The translations under genes were made by a program, and so were the position numbers. Shown piece by piece: positions 1-6,338 of a stretch of DNA of 8,534 bases (positions within the stretch are counted from its first letter, which is position 1; each line of letters opens with the position of its first letter). The DNA is taken from NCBI GenBank assembly GCA_964658455.1, contig CAZZZA010000126.1, positions 1 through 8,534 of the forward strand. Reading direction: 5' to 3'. Under the pieces are notes generated by a model. It saw only the letters and a list, made by a program, of their open reading frames with translations, made no database searches and was not told where the DNA came from. Origin of the DNA: Lichenicola sp964658455 (GTDB lineage: Bacteria; Pseudomonadota; Alphaproteobacteria; Acetobacterales; Acetobacteraceae).

Positions 1-605
1 TCCGACACGCCGATCACCAGCAGCACCGTCACCACCACCGAGGCGAACGCGCCCACCAGGTTCATGCCGTGGCCGATATCGAGCAGGTTGGTGCCGTTCG
101 GCCCCGGCAGCGTCTGGATGAACGACACACAGGCCCAGTTCGGCACCGTGACCCCGAAATCGTGCAGCAGGCTGGTGGCGTAGCCGGAGAAACCGGCCGC
201 CACGCCGGCGCAGGAGATCCCGTATTCCAGCAGCAGCAGCCAGCCGACGATCCAGGCCGCCAGCTCGCCCATCGACGCATAGGCATAGGTATAGGCCGAG
301 CCGCTGACCGGCATGGTCGACGCCAGCTCGCCGTAGGAGAGCGCGGTGAACAGGCAGGCGAGGCCGGCCACCAGGAACGACAGCAGGATCGCCGGCCCGG
401 CATAGTTCGCCGCCGCGGTCCCGGTCATCACGTAGATGCCGGCGCCGATCGTCGAGCCGATCCCCAGCATGGTCAGGTTGAGCGCCCCCAGGGTCCGCTT
501 CAGCCCGTGCGCGTCGCTTTCCGCCTCGATCTGCGCCAGCGACTTGCGGAGCCCGAGCCTGCCAGGCTCCCGCGCCGCGCGCGCGACCCCGGTCAGCTCG
601 TTCAC
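1..605 (-). CDS. APC-superfamily cationic amino acid permease, N-terminal part (runs off left edge)
   Basis: A proton- or sodium-coupled amino acid transporter of the inner membrane. About 201 N-terminal residues are present; the family is usually 450-500 residues, so the C-terminal half or more lies outside the window. The cytoplasmic N-terminus (about 1-38) contains LRKSLAQIEAE and then GLKRTLGALNLTMLGIG. This leads into transmembrane helix 1 with the substrate-binding GSTIGAGI turn at about residues 50-57, a hallmark of APC carriers. It is followed by a GELASTMPVSGSAYTYAY stretch and a GELAAWIVGWLLLLEYG stretch, which are typical of the CAT/YfnA-type branch (cationic amino acid transporters). 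Start chosen: GTG at 603-605, preceded by a good GGAG ribosome site seven bases upstream; an in-frame TGA lies a few codons further upstream and no other start is available between them. It is transcribed divergently from the glycosyltransferase gene. The exact amino acid carried cannot be told from this part. Family assignment is firm; substrate is inference. Confidence 0.93.
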   Translation of the reverse strand, partial: MNELTGVARAAREPGRLGLRKSLAQIEAESDAHGLKRTLGALNLTMLGIGSTIGAGIYVMTGTAAANYAGPAILLSFLVAGLACLFTALSYGELASTMPVSGSAYTYAYASMGELAAWIVGWLLLLEYGISCAGVAAGFSGYATSLLHDFGVTVPNWACVSFIQTLPGPNGTNLLDIGHGMNLVGAFASVVVTVLLVIGVS

Positions 606-612
606 GCCACGT

Positions 613-616
613 CTCC
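613..616 (-). promoter_or_regulatory. Ribosome binding site deciding the GTG start of the amino acid permease
   Basis: Read on the minus strand this is GGAG, seven bases before the GTG at 605. It supports initiation at a GTG rather than at an internal ATG; the first internal ATG is about 45 codons in, inside helix 1. Confidence 0.7.
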
Positions 617-635
617 GGAGGGTTCTTCAGGAAGC

Positions 636-652
636 CGCATGGTTGCCATGCG
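636..652. promoter_or_regulatory. Perfect inverted repeat in the permease/glycosyltransferase divergent gap (possible operator)
   Basis: The sequence CGCATGGTTGCCATGCG is two perfect 7-base arms around a 3-base centre. It lies about 30 bases upstream of the permease start and about 100 bases upstream of the glycosyltransferase start, where an operator for a dimeric repressor would be expected. A weak sigma-70-like pair for the permease can be drawn on the minus strand (TTGAAC at 681-686 and TACGAT at 656-661), but its 19-base spacing is long. If that promoter is real, the inverted repeat would cover its start-site region. The symmetry is seen directly; the operator role is inference. Confidence 0.35.
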
Positions 653-754
653 TTCATCGTATGGAGGACGAAACGCGGCTGTTCAAGCGCGGCCGGGTCC
701 GGCCGGCCGCACCCGGCATTATGCGCCGGGCGGATTGGCGGTAGCATCGCCGGC

Positions 755-1627
755 ATGAAGGCACCGCTCGCGATCGTCACCATGGTCTACAACGAGGCGG
801 TGTTCCTGCCGGTCTGGCTGCGCCATTACGGCGCACAGGTCGGCGCCGGGCATTGCTACGTGGTCGATCACGGCAGCACCGACCGCAGCACCGCCGGGGC
901 GGTGACCGGCAGCGCCAGCGTGCTGCGCCTGCCGCGCTCGCCGCAGGACGACAGCGTGCGGAACGGCTTCATCGCCGATTTCTGCGCCAGCCTGCTCTGC
1001 TGGTACGATTCGGTGATCTACACCGACGTCGACGAGCTGCTGGTGGCCGATCCGGAACGGGCGCCGTCGCTGCCCGCCTTTGCCGCCAGCCTGGCGCCCG
1101 ACGCGGTGGTCACGGCGATCGGCCTCGACGTGATCCACGATCCGGACGAGGAGCCTGCGATCGACTGGCGACAGCCGGTCGGACCGCAACGGCGCTGGCT
1201 GCGCTTCAGCAGCGCCATGTGCAAGCCGGTGCTGATCCGCCGCCGTGTCGCCTGGGCGCCGGGCTTCCACTGCATCGACGATGTCCCGCGCCTCGACCGG
1301 CTGTTCCTGTTCCACCTGCGCTACGCCGATCTGCCTTCCGGGCTGGAGCGGCTGCAGCGCACCCGCGTGCAGGCCTGGATCTCGCCGCAGGCCGGCTCGC
1401 ACCAGCGCATGCCCGACCGGGACTGGGAGGGCATGCTACGCGGCATGGCCGGGCTGCCGCATGACGAGCAGCGCAGCCTGACGCCGTCGGATCCGGAATT
1501 GCGGCGCTGGCTCGATCGCCTGATGGACAGCACGCAGTCGCGCACCCATGACCAGTATAGGATCGATCTGCATCTGAGCGGCGACCGGCTATGGCGCCTG
1601 CCGGAACGGTTCCGCGATACGTTCTGA
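755..1627 (+). CDS. Glycosyltransferase family 2-like protein (Glyco_tranf_2_4 type)
   Basis: A 290-residue soluble GT-A-fold glycosyltransferase, predicted to move a sugar from a nucleotide-sugar to an unknown acceptor, probably an envelope or secreted glycan. The N-terminus MKAPLAIVTMVYNEAVFLPVW is the first Rossmann strand with the NE pair (13-14) typical of this family. DHGSTD at 38-43 matches the family's D-x-S-x-D turn. DVDE at 91-94 is the DxD-type metal and nucleotide-sugar site. A PGFHCIDD stretch near 169 and LFLFHLRYAD near 183-192 match the conserved His-containing C-terminal half of the Glyco_tranf_2_4 group. There are no membrane segments or signal peptide, and the length is normal for the group. 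The ATG at 755 begins directly with the conserved strand but has no convincing ribosome site. It stands alone on the plus strand, divergent from the permease and convergent with the DUF2934 gene, so there is no glycan cluster to reveal its acceptor. Confidence 0.85.
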   Translation: MKAPLAIVTMVYNEAVFLPVWLRHYGAQVGAGHCYVVDHGSTDRSTAGAVTGSASVLRLPRSPQDDSVRNGFIADFCASLLCWYDSVIYTDVDELLVADPERAPSLPAFAASLAPDAVVTAIGLDVIHDPDEEPAIDWRQPVGPQRRWLRFSSAMCKPVLIRRRVAWAPGFHCIDDVPRLDRLFLFHLRYADLPSGLERLQRTRVQAWISPQAGSHQRMPDRDWEGMLRGMAGLPHDEQRSLTPSDPELRRWLDRLMDSTQSRTHDQYRIDLHLSGDRLWRLPERFRDTF

Positions 1628-1638
1628 GCGCCGCCGCC

Positions 1639-1659
1639 TCGGTTGCGAATGGCGACCGG
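1639..1659. terminator. Possible short bidirectional terminator hairpin between convergent genes
   Basis: In the 36-base gap between the convergent glycosyltransferase and DUF2934 genes, CGGTTGC (1640-1646) can pair with GCGACCG (1652-1658) around a GAATG loop, with one T-G wobble and a further wobble pair outside. There is no T-run on either side, so it is at best a weak terminator. Position between two convergent stops is the main argument. Confidence 0.25.
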
Positions 1660-1663
1660 TTGC

Positions 1664-2062
1664 TCAGTCCGCCTTCTTCTTCTTGGCCTTTGCCGGTGCG
1701 GCCTTGGTGCCGGTCGCACCCGCCGCCGGGCTGGTGTCGGGCTGACGGGCCGGGTTGCGCTTGCGCGGCGTCGGCAGCACCTCGCCCTGGTCAGACAACC
1801 GGTCCGGGAATTCGCCGAGATTCTCCTGGATCGAGGCTTCCTCGACCGGCGTGACGCGGCTCGGATCGGCGCCGGGCTGCGTGGCCGGGTTCGGCAACTG
1901 GCCCGCGCCGGCGCTGCTCTCCATGCCGACCAGTTCGCTGGCGCGTTCCCAATATTCGTCGTGCCGGCCGTGCGGTTTGCCATCCGCTTCCCACAGGTGA
2001 TAGGCGCGCTCCTTGATGCGCTTCTCGCGTGCCGGATCGGCTTCGAGCGGGTTGTCAGCCAT
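1664..2062 (-). CDS. DUF2934 domain-containing protein with Lys/Ala-rich C-terminal tail
   Basis: A 132-residue hydrophilic protein of unknown function. The DUF2934 domain lies at the N-terminus (about residues 9-45): REKRIKERAYHLWEADGKP followed by GRHDEYWERA, with the characteristic Tyr/Trp and DGxPxGR pattern. The middle part is Pro/Gly/Ala-rich and probably disordered. A patch near 81-101 (NLGEFPDRLSDQGEVLPTPR) looks conserved-like, and the tail (119-132) is KAAPAKAKKKKAD-like, recalling histone H1-type basic tails. No signal peptide or membrane segment is present. Start chosen: ATG at 2060-2062 with a strong GAGGGAGA ribosome site six bases upstream; a second in-frame ATG seven codons earlier (2081-2083) would put that ribosome site inside the gene. 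It is divergent from msrA. Many alphaproteobacterial DUF2934 proteins are thought to be stress-related; that link and any nucleic-acid binding by the tail are inference. Confidence 0.85.
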   Translation of the reverse strand: MADNPLEADPAREKRIKERAYHLWEADGKPHGRHDEYWERASELVGMESSAGAGQLPNPATQPGADPSRVTPVEEASIQENLGEFPDRLSDQGEVLPTPRKRNPARQPDTSPAAGATGTKAAPAKAKKKKAD

Positions 2063-2068
2063 GTCGTT

Positions 2069-2076
2069 TCTCCCTC
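2069..2076 (-). promoter_or_regulatory. Strong ribosome binding site deciding the DUF2934 start
   Basis: GAGGGAGA on the minus strand, six bases before the ATG at 2062. It argues against the ATG seven codons upstream. Confidence 0.7.
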
Positions 2077-2102
2077 GGATCATGTCGCCCCGGACTCATG
2101 CT

Positions 2103-2120
2103 GGCTCAAGCGCTCGAGCC
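2103..2120. promoter_or_regulatory. 18-bp near-palindrome in the DUF2934/msrA divergent gap
   Basis: GGCTCAAGCGCTCGAGCC is a dyad in which eight of nine base pairs match, centred between 2111 and 2112. It lies about 40 bases upstream of the DUF2934 start and about 100 bases upstream of msrA, and could serve as a shared operator. It also overlaps the -10 side of the possible EcfG-type promoter. The symmetry is direct observation; the regulatory role is inference. Confidence 0.3.
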
Positions 2121-2133
2121 GCGCAGCGGTTCC
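2109..2133 (-). promoter_or_regulatory. Possible EcfG-type (general stress response) promoter for the DUF2934 gene
   Basis: On the minus strand GGAAC (2133-2129) is followed after 16 bases by CGCT (2112-2109). The alphaproteobacterial general-stress sigma factor EcfG recognises roughly GGAAC, 16-18 bases, CGTT, so the -35 is exact and the -10 differs at one position. The implied leader is about 40 bases. A match of this quality can arise by chance in GC-rich DNA. Confidence 0.25.
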
Positions 2134-2207
2134 GGACCGTCGGGATGGGCGACGATCCGGGTTTGCGATTCGCCCGGGGAGCGCCCATCTGCACGCGATG
2201 GACGAGA

Positions 2208-2212
2208 AAGGA
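2208..2212 (+). promoter_or_regulatory. Ribosome binding site deciding the msrA start
   Basis: AAGGA six bases before the ATG at 2219. It favours this ATG over an in-frame ATG seven codons earlier at 2198, which would place the ribosome site inside the coding sequence. Confidence 0.7.
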
Positions 2213-2218
2213 AATACG

Positions 2219-2788
2219 ATGTCCGAACAGGCAACCACCCAGGGCCGGAACGCGACCGCCATTCTCGGCGGTGGCTGCTTCTGGTGCCTCGAGGCGGTGT
2301 TCAAGGATCTGAACGGCGTGTACAAGGTGCAGTCCGGCTATGCCGGCGGCACCACCGACCGTCCGACCTACCGCGACGTGTGCAGCGGCCGCACCGGACA
2401 CGCCGAGGTGGTGAAGGTCGATTACGACCCGGATATCCTGTCCTATGACGATCTGCTGCGGGTGTTCTTCACCATCCATGATCCGACCACGCTCGATCGA
2501 CAGGGCGCCGATGTCGGCAGCCAGTATCGCTCGGTGATCTTCACCGGCTCGCCGGCCGAGCAGCAGGCCGCCGAGCGTATCGCCAGGGAGATCGAGGCGG
2601 CGGGGATCTGGGACGGGAAGATCGTCACCCAGATCCTGCCGGCGCCGGATTTCCACGATGCCGAGCCGGAGCACGACGATTATTTCGCGCTCAATCCCGG
2701 TGCCGGCTACTGCCGGGTGGTGATCGCGCCCAAGGTGGCGAAATTCCGCAAGCAGTTCGCCGATCGCCTGCGCAAACCGGCGGCCTGA
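2219..2788 (+). CDS. msrA: Peptide methionine (S)-S-oxide reductase MsrA
   Basis: Reduces the S-epimer of methionine sulfoxide in proteins and free methionine, with thioredoxin as usual reductant; cytoplasmic repair of oxidative damage (EC 1.8.4.11). The 189-residue chain has the catalytic motif GGCFWC with the nucleophilic Cys20 and a second Cys23. Other MsrA signatures follow: SGYAGG (39-44), GHAEVVKVDYDP (60-71), DVGSQYRS (98-105), AEPEHDDYF (148-156) and a C-terminal GYC with Cys165, a candidate resolving cysteine. Length and domain extent are normal for a single-domain MsrA with no fused MsrB. It is divergent from the DUF2934 gene across 156 bases. Its last 82 bases, including the stop, overlap the end of the convergent YfhO-type gene. 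The open frame continues far upstream into the DUF2934 region, but that part is antisense and not expected to be translated. Confidence 0.97.
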   Translation: MSEQATTQGRNATAILGGGCFWCLEAVFKDLNGVYKVQSGYAGGTTDRPTYRDVCSGRTGHAEVVKVDYDPDILSYDDLLRVFFTIHDPTTLDRQGADVGSQYRSVIFTGSPAEQQAAERIAREIEAAGIWDGKIVTQILPAPDFHDAEPEHDDYFALNPGAGYCRVVIAPKVAKFRKQFADRLRKPAA

Positions 2789-4962
2789 GCCGGCCAGGCG
2801 GCGGCGGCCAGCAGCGCCGCCAGCGCCAGCACCCCGGCGCCGAACGCCACCGCGATCGAGGTGGCGTCCACCGGTAGGTAGCGCCACTCCACCCGTGACC
2901 GTCCCGCCGGCAGGTCGAGCGACTGGAACCCCAGTGCGGTACGGTCCAGGCGGGTAGGGTGGCCGTTCACGAATGCCCGCCAGCCCGGGAACATCATCTC
3001 GCGCCGGACCAGCGTCGCCGGACCATCGCAGGCCGCATCCAGATGGTCGCGGTCGGCGACGCTGAGCGCGCAGCCCGCCTGCGACAGCTCGAAATAGGGT
3101 TTTGCGCCCGGCATCTCGTAGAGCCTGGAACGCGCGCCGTCATAGACGCGCACGAAGCCGGGCTGGCCGGCCAGCGGGTCGCCCCTGGTCGGCAGCAGCA
3201 CGTAGCGCACGCCGTAGGCCTCGAACATGGCGCGGCGCGCGATCAGCGTGCGCGCGTCGGTATCGAACTGGCCGGTGAAGCTGAAGGCGCTCTGCCGCGG
3301 ATCCATGCGGACCACCTGCTCCTGCCAGGCCAGCGGCACCGGGCAGAAGATGTCGTCGATCGAGGCGATCCCGAAATAGCCTGCGTAGTTTGGAACCAGC
3401 CTGGGACCGACCACGTGCAGGCGCGACAGGCCCTGATGCGCCCGCAGATAGGCGATCGGGCCGAGATCGGGCGCCACCACCGGGTTGTCGTGCCACACCG
3501 GCACCATGAACGAGAGCAACGCCTCGCTCATGACCAGCGCGGTCATGCCGACCATGCCGCGCCGGCCGGGCGGCCGGCACAGCAGCCAGGCCACCCCGGC
3601 CATGACGACGAGCCCGGCGAGCAGCGCGGTGACGCCCTCCAGCAGCAGCGGCGCGTGCTGCGCGTCGGCGATCAGCCGGTGCCGGGCGACGACAAGGCAG
3701 GCGGCCGCGAACAGGGCCAGTCCCGACAGGCCGAGGCCGACGCTGCGCCGGCGCGGCGCACGCGCGCGCAGCCAGTCATCGAGCGTGAGCATCGCCAGCA
3801 GGATGGCGGCGAACTCGCAGGAGGCGGCCGGGTAGCGGCGGAAATCCACCACATCGAGGATCGGCAGATGCTGGCGCAGCTGCATGAAGCCCGGCACGCC
3901 GCCGGCAGCCAGCAGGAAGAAGCCGATCCAGCCCGCCGCCAGCCAGCGCACCGGATCCCGCCACCGCGACAGCAGCGCCAGCACCGCCAGGCAAGTGATT
4001 CCGGCACCGAAATAGCCCCAGACGCCGCCCCAGGCGTCGATGTCGAAATCCTCCATCGGCGCGCCGAAGATCGAGGGGAACAGCAGGCCGGCCAGCTGGT
4101 CCGGCCGGAACAGGTTGCCGAACGTGCTGCCGTGCGGCCCGAGCGAGGAGGCCGGCAGTTCGCGCAGGAACGGGATCAGCACCGGGGACGCCAGCGCCAG
4201 CCCGACCACCCCGGCGGCGCCGACCATGCAGGCCAGCCGCAGCTGCTGCGCCGCGCTCAGGCCTCGCCCGCCCAGCGCCAGCAGCAGCCAAGCCAGGCCG
4301 AACAGCCCGTCCACCGCGGCGGTTTCGGGAAACCCGGCCAGCAGCGAGAAGCCGATCGCCAGCGCCACCAGGATCGGCCCGCCGGGCCGCACCTCGTGCA
4401 GGGCCCGCCGGCAGCGCGCGATCCCGAGCAGCAGCAGCGGCAGGAAAGGGATCGGCATGATCGGCGCGTCGCCGAAATAGGCGAACGAGCCGTTCAGCGA
4501 GAACAGCATGCCGCCCAGCACCGCCGCATCGCGTCGCAGGCCGATCTCGCGCAGGAACGCGGCGCCGAACAGCCCGCTCAGGATCTGCATCACCAGCTTG
4601 AGATAGAGCGGGCCGTCGAGCAGATGCAGCAGCAGCACGAAGGGCAGGAAGAACGAACCCGGCTGCATGGTGGATGCGAGCGGCAGGCCGGCGCCGGCGA
4701 AATGGTCCCACCAGGGCAGCCGCCCCTGCAGCCAGAGCCTGGCGGACAGGCCGCCGAGCGCCTGCACGATGTCGCCGACATTGCCGTCGACCACGCAGGT
4801 GCCGCCATACCAGAGGTGCCAGTCGACCAGGTCGGCGAACGAGTAGAAGGGATTGCAGGTGCTCCAGCCGACCAGTTCCGGCAGATGCGCCAGACACGGC
4901 GTGCCGACCAGGAGCAGGACCGCAAGCACGGCGTGGCGCCGCGAAGCGCTAGTCGTCGTCAT
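2707..4962 (-). CDS. YfhO-family-like polytopic membrane protein (putative GT-C type glycosyltransferase)
   Basis: A 751-residue inner-membrane protein. After an N-terminal hydrophobic segment (about 10-26) comes a periplasmic-type loop with DLVDWHLWYGG and DGNVGDIVQALGG, then GRLPWWDHFAGAGLPL (80-95). The latter corresponds to the 'P-W-N-x-x-x-G-x-P-L' signature found early in YfhO and other GT-C fold proteins. Many further helices span roughly 100-485. A soluble domain follows (about 490-695) ending in FPGWRAFVNGHPTRLDR (658-674), the conserved YfhO C-terminal beta-domain pattern, and a last helix (about 701-723). YfhO proteins are associated with lipid-linked sugar transfer to envelope polymers in Firmicutes; the role here is inference. 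Start: ATG 4962 is the first permitted start after an in-frame TGA, and it overlaps the ATPase gene by 14 bases, implying translational coupling. The last 26 residues are encoded antisense to msrA. Confidence 0.85.
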   Translation of the reverse strand: MTTTSASRRHAVLAVLLLVGTPCLAHLPELVGWSTCNPFYSFADLVDWHLWYGGTCVVDGNVGDIVQALGGLSARLWLQGRLPWWDHFAGAGLPLASTMQPGSFFLPFVLLLHLLDGPLYLKLVMQILSGLFGAAFLREIGLRRDAAVLGGMLFSLNGSFAYFGDAPIMPIPFLPLLLLGIARCRRALHEVRPGGPILVALAIGFSLLAGFPETAAVDGLFGLAWLLLALGGRGLSAAQQLRLACMVGAAGVVGLALASPVLIPFLRELPASSLGPHGSTFGNLFRPDQLAGLLFPSIFGAPMEDFDIDAWGGVWGYFGAGITCLAVLALLSRWRDPVRWLAAGWIGFFLLAAGGVPGFMQLRQHLPILDVVDFRRYPAASCEFAAILLAMLTLDDWLRARAPRRRSVGLGLSGLALFAAACLVVARHRLIADAQHAPLLLEGVTALLAGLVVMAGVAWLLCRPPGRRGMVGMTALVMSEALLSFMVPVWHDNPVVAPDLGPIAYLRAHQGLSRLHVVGPRLVPNYAGYFGIASIDDIFCPVPLAWQEQVVRMDPRQSAFSFTGQFDTDARTLIARRAMFEAYGVRYVLLPTRGDPLAGQPGFVRVYDGARSRLYEMPGAKPYFELSQAGCALSVADRDHLDAACDGPATLVRREMMFPGWRAFVNGHPTRLDRTALGFQSLDLPAGRSRVEWRYLPVDATSIAVAFGAGVLALAALLAAAAWPAQAAGLRRRSANCLRNFATLGAITTRQ

Positions 4963-6325
4963 CCTCGATGTAGAACTGGTCGGCCTCCTCGTCGAAGTCG
5001 AACAGTTCGGCGTAGCGGCCCCAGCTGATCACCGTCTGCAGCGTCTGGCGCGCATATTCGGGCGACATGTGATCCTCGAGTTCGTCGCGGAACCGCTCGG
5101 CGCGGGCGCGATGGTTCCAGCGCTCGTCCAGCACCTGCTTGATCGCCGCCACCAGCGCCAGGTTGGCGAGCAGGCTCGCCGCCAGGATCTCCTTGCGCTC
5201 GTCGCGCTCGGCCTGCACGAAGCGCAGCCCCTCGGGGGTGAGCCGGATGTCGCCTTCCTCGAGTTCGGCGAATTTGAGCATCTGCAGGCTCTCGCCCAGC
5301 GGCAGCAGCTCGTCCAGTTCCAGCTGCAGCGAGCCGGCCAGCAGCGGCAGGTCGGCGCGGCCGCGATAGGGCTGCTCGGCCAGCGTCTCCATCAGGCCGG
5401 CCATCAGGTTCATCGGCAGTTCCGGCAAAGCCTGGGCGAAGGTCCTGGCGGTCCTGGCATCGCCCTGGCTCGCCGACGCATCGACCGGCGGCGGCGTCTC
5501 GCGCCTGGTCATCAGCCCGTAGATCTTGTCCACGAACTGCCGGAACGCCGGATCGTGGCGGTTGCGCGGATGCGGGAACGGCACCGTCAGCTCGTGCGCC
5601 ACCCGGCCGGGATTGGACGAGAACACGAGGATGCGGTCGCACATCAGCACGCTCTCCTCGATGTTGTGGGTGACGATCAGCACCGCCTTCACCGGCAGCT
5701 TCTTCTCCGACCACAGCTCGATCAGGTCGGTGCGCAGGTTCTCCGCGGTGAGCACGTCGAGCGCCGAGAACGGCTCGTCCATCAGCAGCAGCGCCGGATG
5801 CACCACCAGCGCCCGCGCCAGCCCGACGCGCTGGCGCATGCCGCCGGACAATTCCTTCGGGTAGGCGTTCTCGTAGCCGCCGAGGCCGATCAGTTCGATC
5901 GCCTCCTCCGCCAGCCGGTCGCGCTCGGCGCGTCCGATGCCCTTGGCCTCGAGCCCCAGCTCGACATTGGCCTGCACCGTCAGCCAGGGGAACAAGGCGA
6001 AACTCTGGAACACCATCGCCACCCCGGGCGCCGGCCCGAGCAGCGGCTTGCCGCACCAGCTGACATTGCCGGAGGTCGGCTTCAGCAGGCCCGACACGAT
6101 CCGCAGCAGCGTCGACTTGCCCGATCCGGAGCGGCCGAGCAGGCCGACGATCTCGCCGGATGTCAGCGTCAGGTCGACATTGTCCAGCACCACCAGGTCG
6201 GCGCTGCTCTCCTTCATGTAGGCCTGGCGGCATTCGGTGACGCGCACCAGCTCCTCGCGGCCCTGCAAATCGGGCCCGCGCTGCTCGGCGCCGGCGCCCG
6301 GCGGGGTCTGCATCGTGGTGTCCAT
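4949..6325 (-). CDS. ABC transporter ATP-binding protein, NitT/TauT-like, with AAA-associated C-terminal domain
   Basis: The energising subunit of an ABC transporter at the inner face of the inner membrane; 458 residues, far longer than a plain NitT/TauT ATPase (about 260). ATPase domain: Walker A GRSGSGKST (64-72), Q-loop VFQSFALFPW with Q107, signature LSGGMRQR (159-166), Walker B LLLMDEP (179-185), D-loop SALD (187-190) and switch His210 in THNIEES. All catalytic residues are intact. The FALFPWLTV stretch is typical of nitrate/sulfonate/bicarbonate ATPases. From about 300 to 440 follows a mostly helical, acidic extension resembling the AAA-associated C-terminal domain (AAA_assoc_C), presumed regulatory. 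The tail ends in four Asp. Start ATG 6325 has AAGGA eight bases upstream, overlapping the permease stop, so translation is probably coupled to the permease. No binding protein is nearby, so the substrate is unknown. Confidence 0.95.
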   Translation of the reverse strand: MDTTMQTPPGAGAEQRGPDLQGREELVRVTECRQAYMKESSADLVVLDNVDLTLTSGEIVGLLGRSGSGKSTLLRIVSGLLKPTSGNVSWCGKPLLGPAPGVAMVFQSFALFPWLTVQANVELGLEAKGIGRAERDRLAEEAIELIGLGGYENAYPKELSGGMRQRVGLARALVVHPALLLMDEPFSALDVLTAENLRTDLIELWSEKKLPVKAVLIVTHNIEESVLMCDRILVFSSNPGRVAHELTVPFPHPRNRHDPAFRQFVDKIYGLMTRRETPPPVDASASQGDARTARTFAQALPELPMNLMAGLMETLAEQPYRGRADLPLLAGSLQLELDELLPLGESLQMLKFAELEEGDIRLTPEGLRFVQAERDERKEILAASLLANLALVAAIKQVLDERWNHRARAERFRDELEDHMSPEYARQTLQTVISWGRYAELFDFDEEADQFYIEDDDD

Positions 6326-6333
6326 CGGCTTGG

Positions 6334-6338
6334 TCCTT
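6334..6338 (-). promoter_or_regulatory. Ribosome binding site of the ABC ATPase overlapping the permease stop
   Basis: AAGGA on the minus strand, eight bases before the ATG at 6325. It shares a base with the permease TGA (6338-6340), so terminating ribosomes would clear or reuse the site, favouring matched output of the two transporter subunits. Confidence 0.6.

Noticed and set aside
2147..2175. Hairpin in the msrA leader as a riboswitch or attenuator
   Set aside because: Only 6-bp arms with a 17-base loop and competing alternative pairings (CCGGG 2157-2161 with CCCGG 2173-2177); no known riboswitch consensus is recognisable and such short stems are common in GC-rich DNA.
1643..2218. Possible 192-residue N-terminal extension of MsrA
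   Set aside because: The extension is antisense to the DUF2934 gene, has no domain, and MsrA has its own ribosome site and a normal-length start at 2219.
2959..5028. A 689-residue open frame on the plus strand, antisense to the YfhO-type gene
   Set aside because: Same low-complexity Gln/Arg/His/Ala composition, no start-site support, no domain; an antisense shadow of GC-rich coding DNA.
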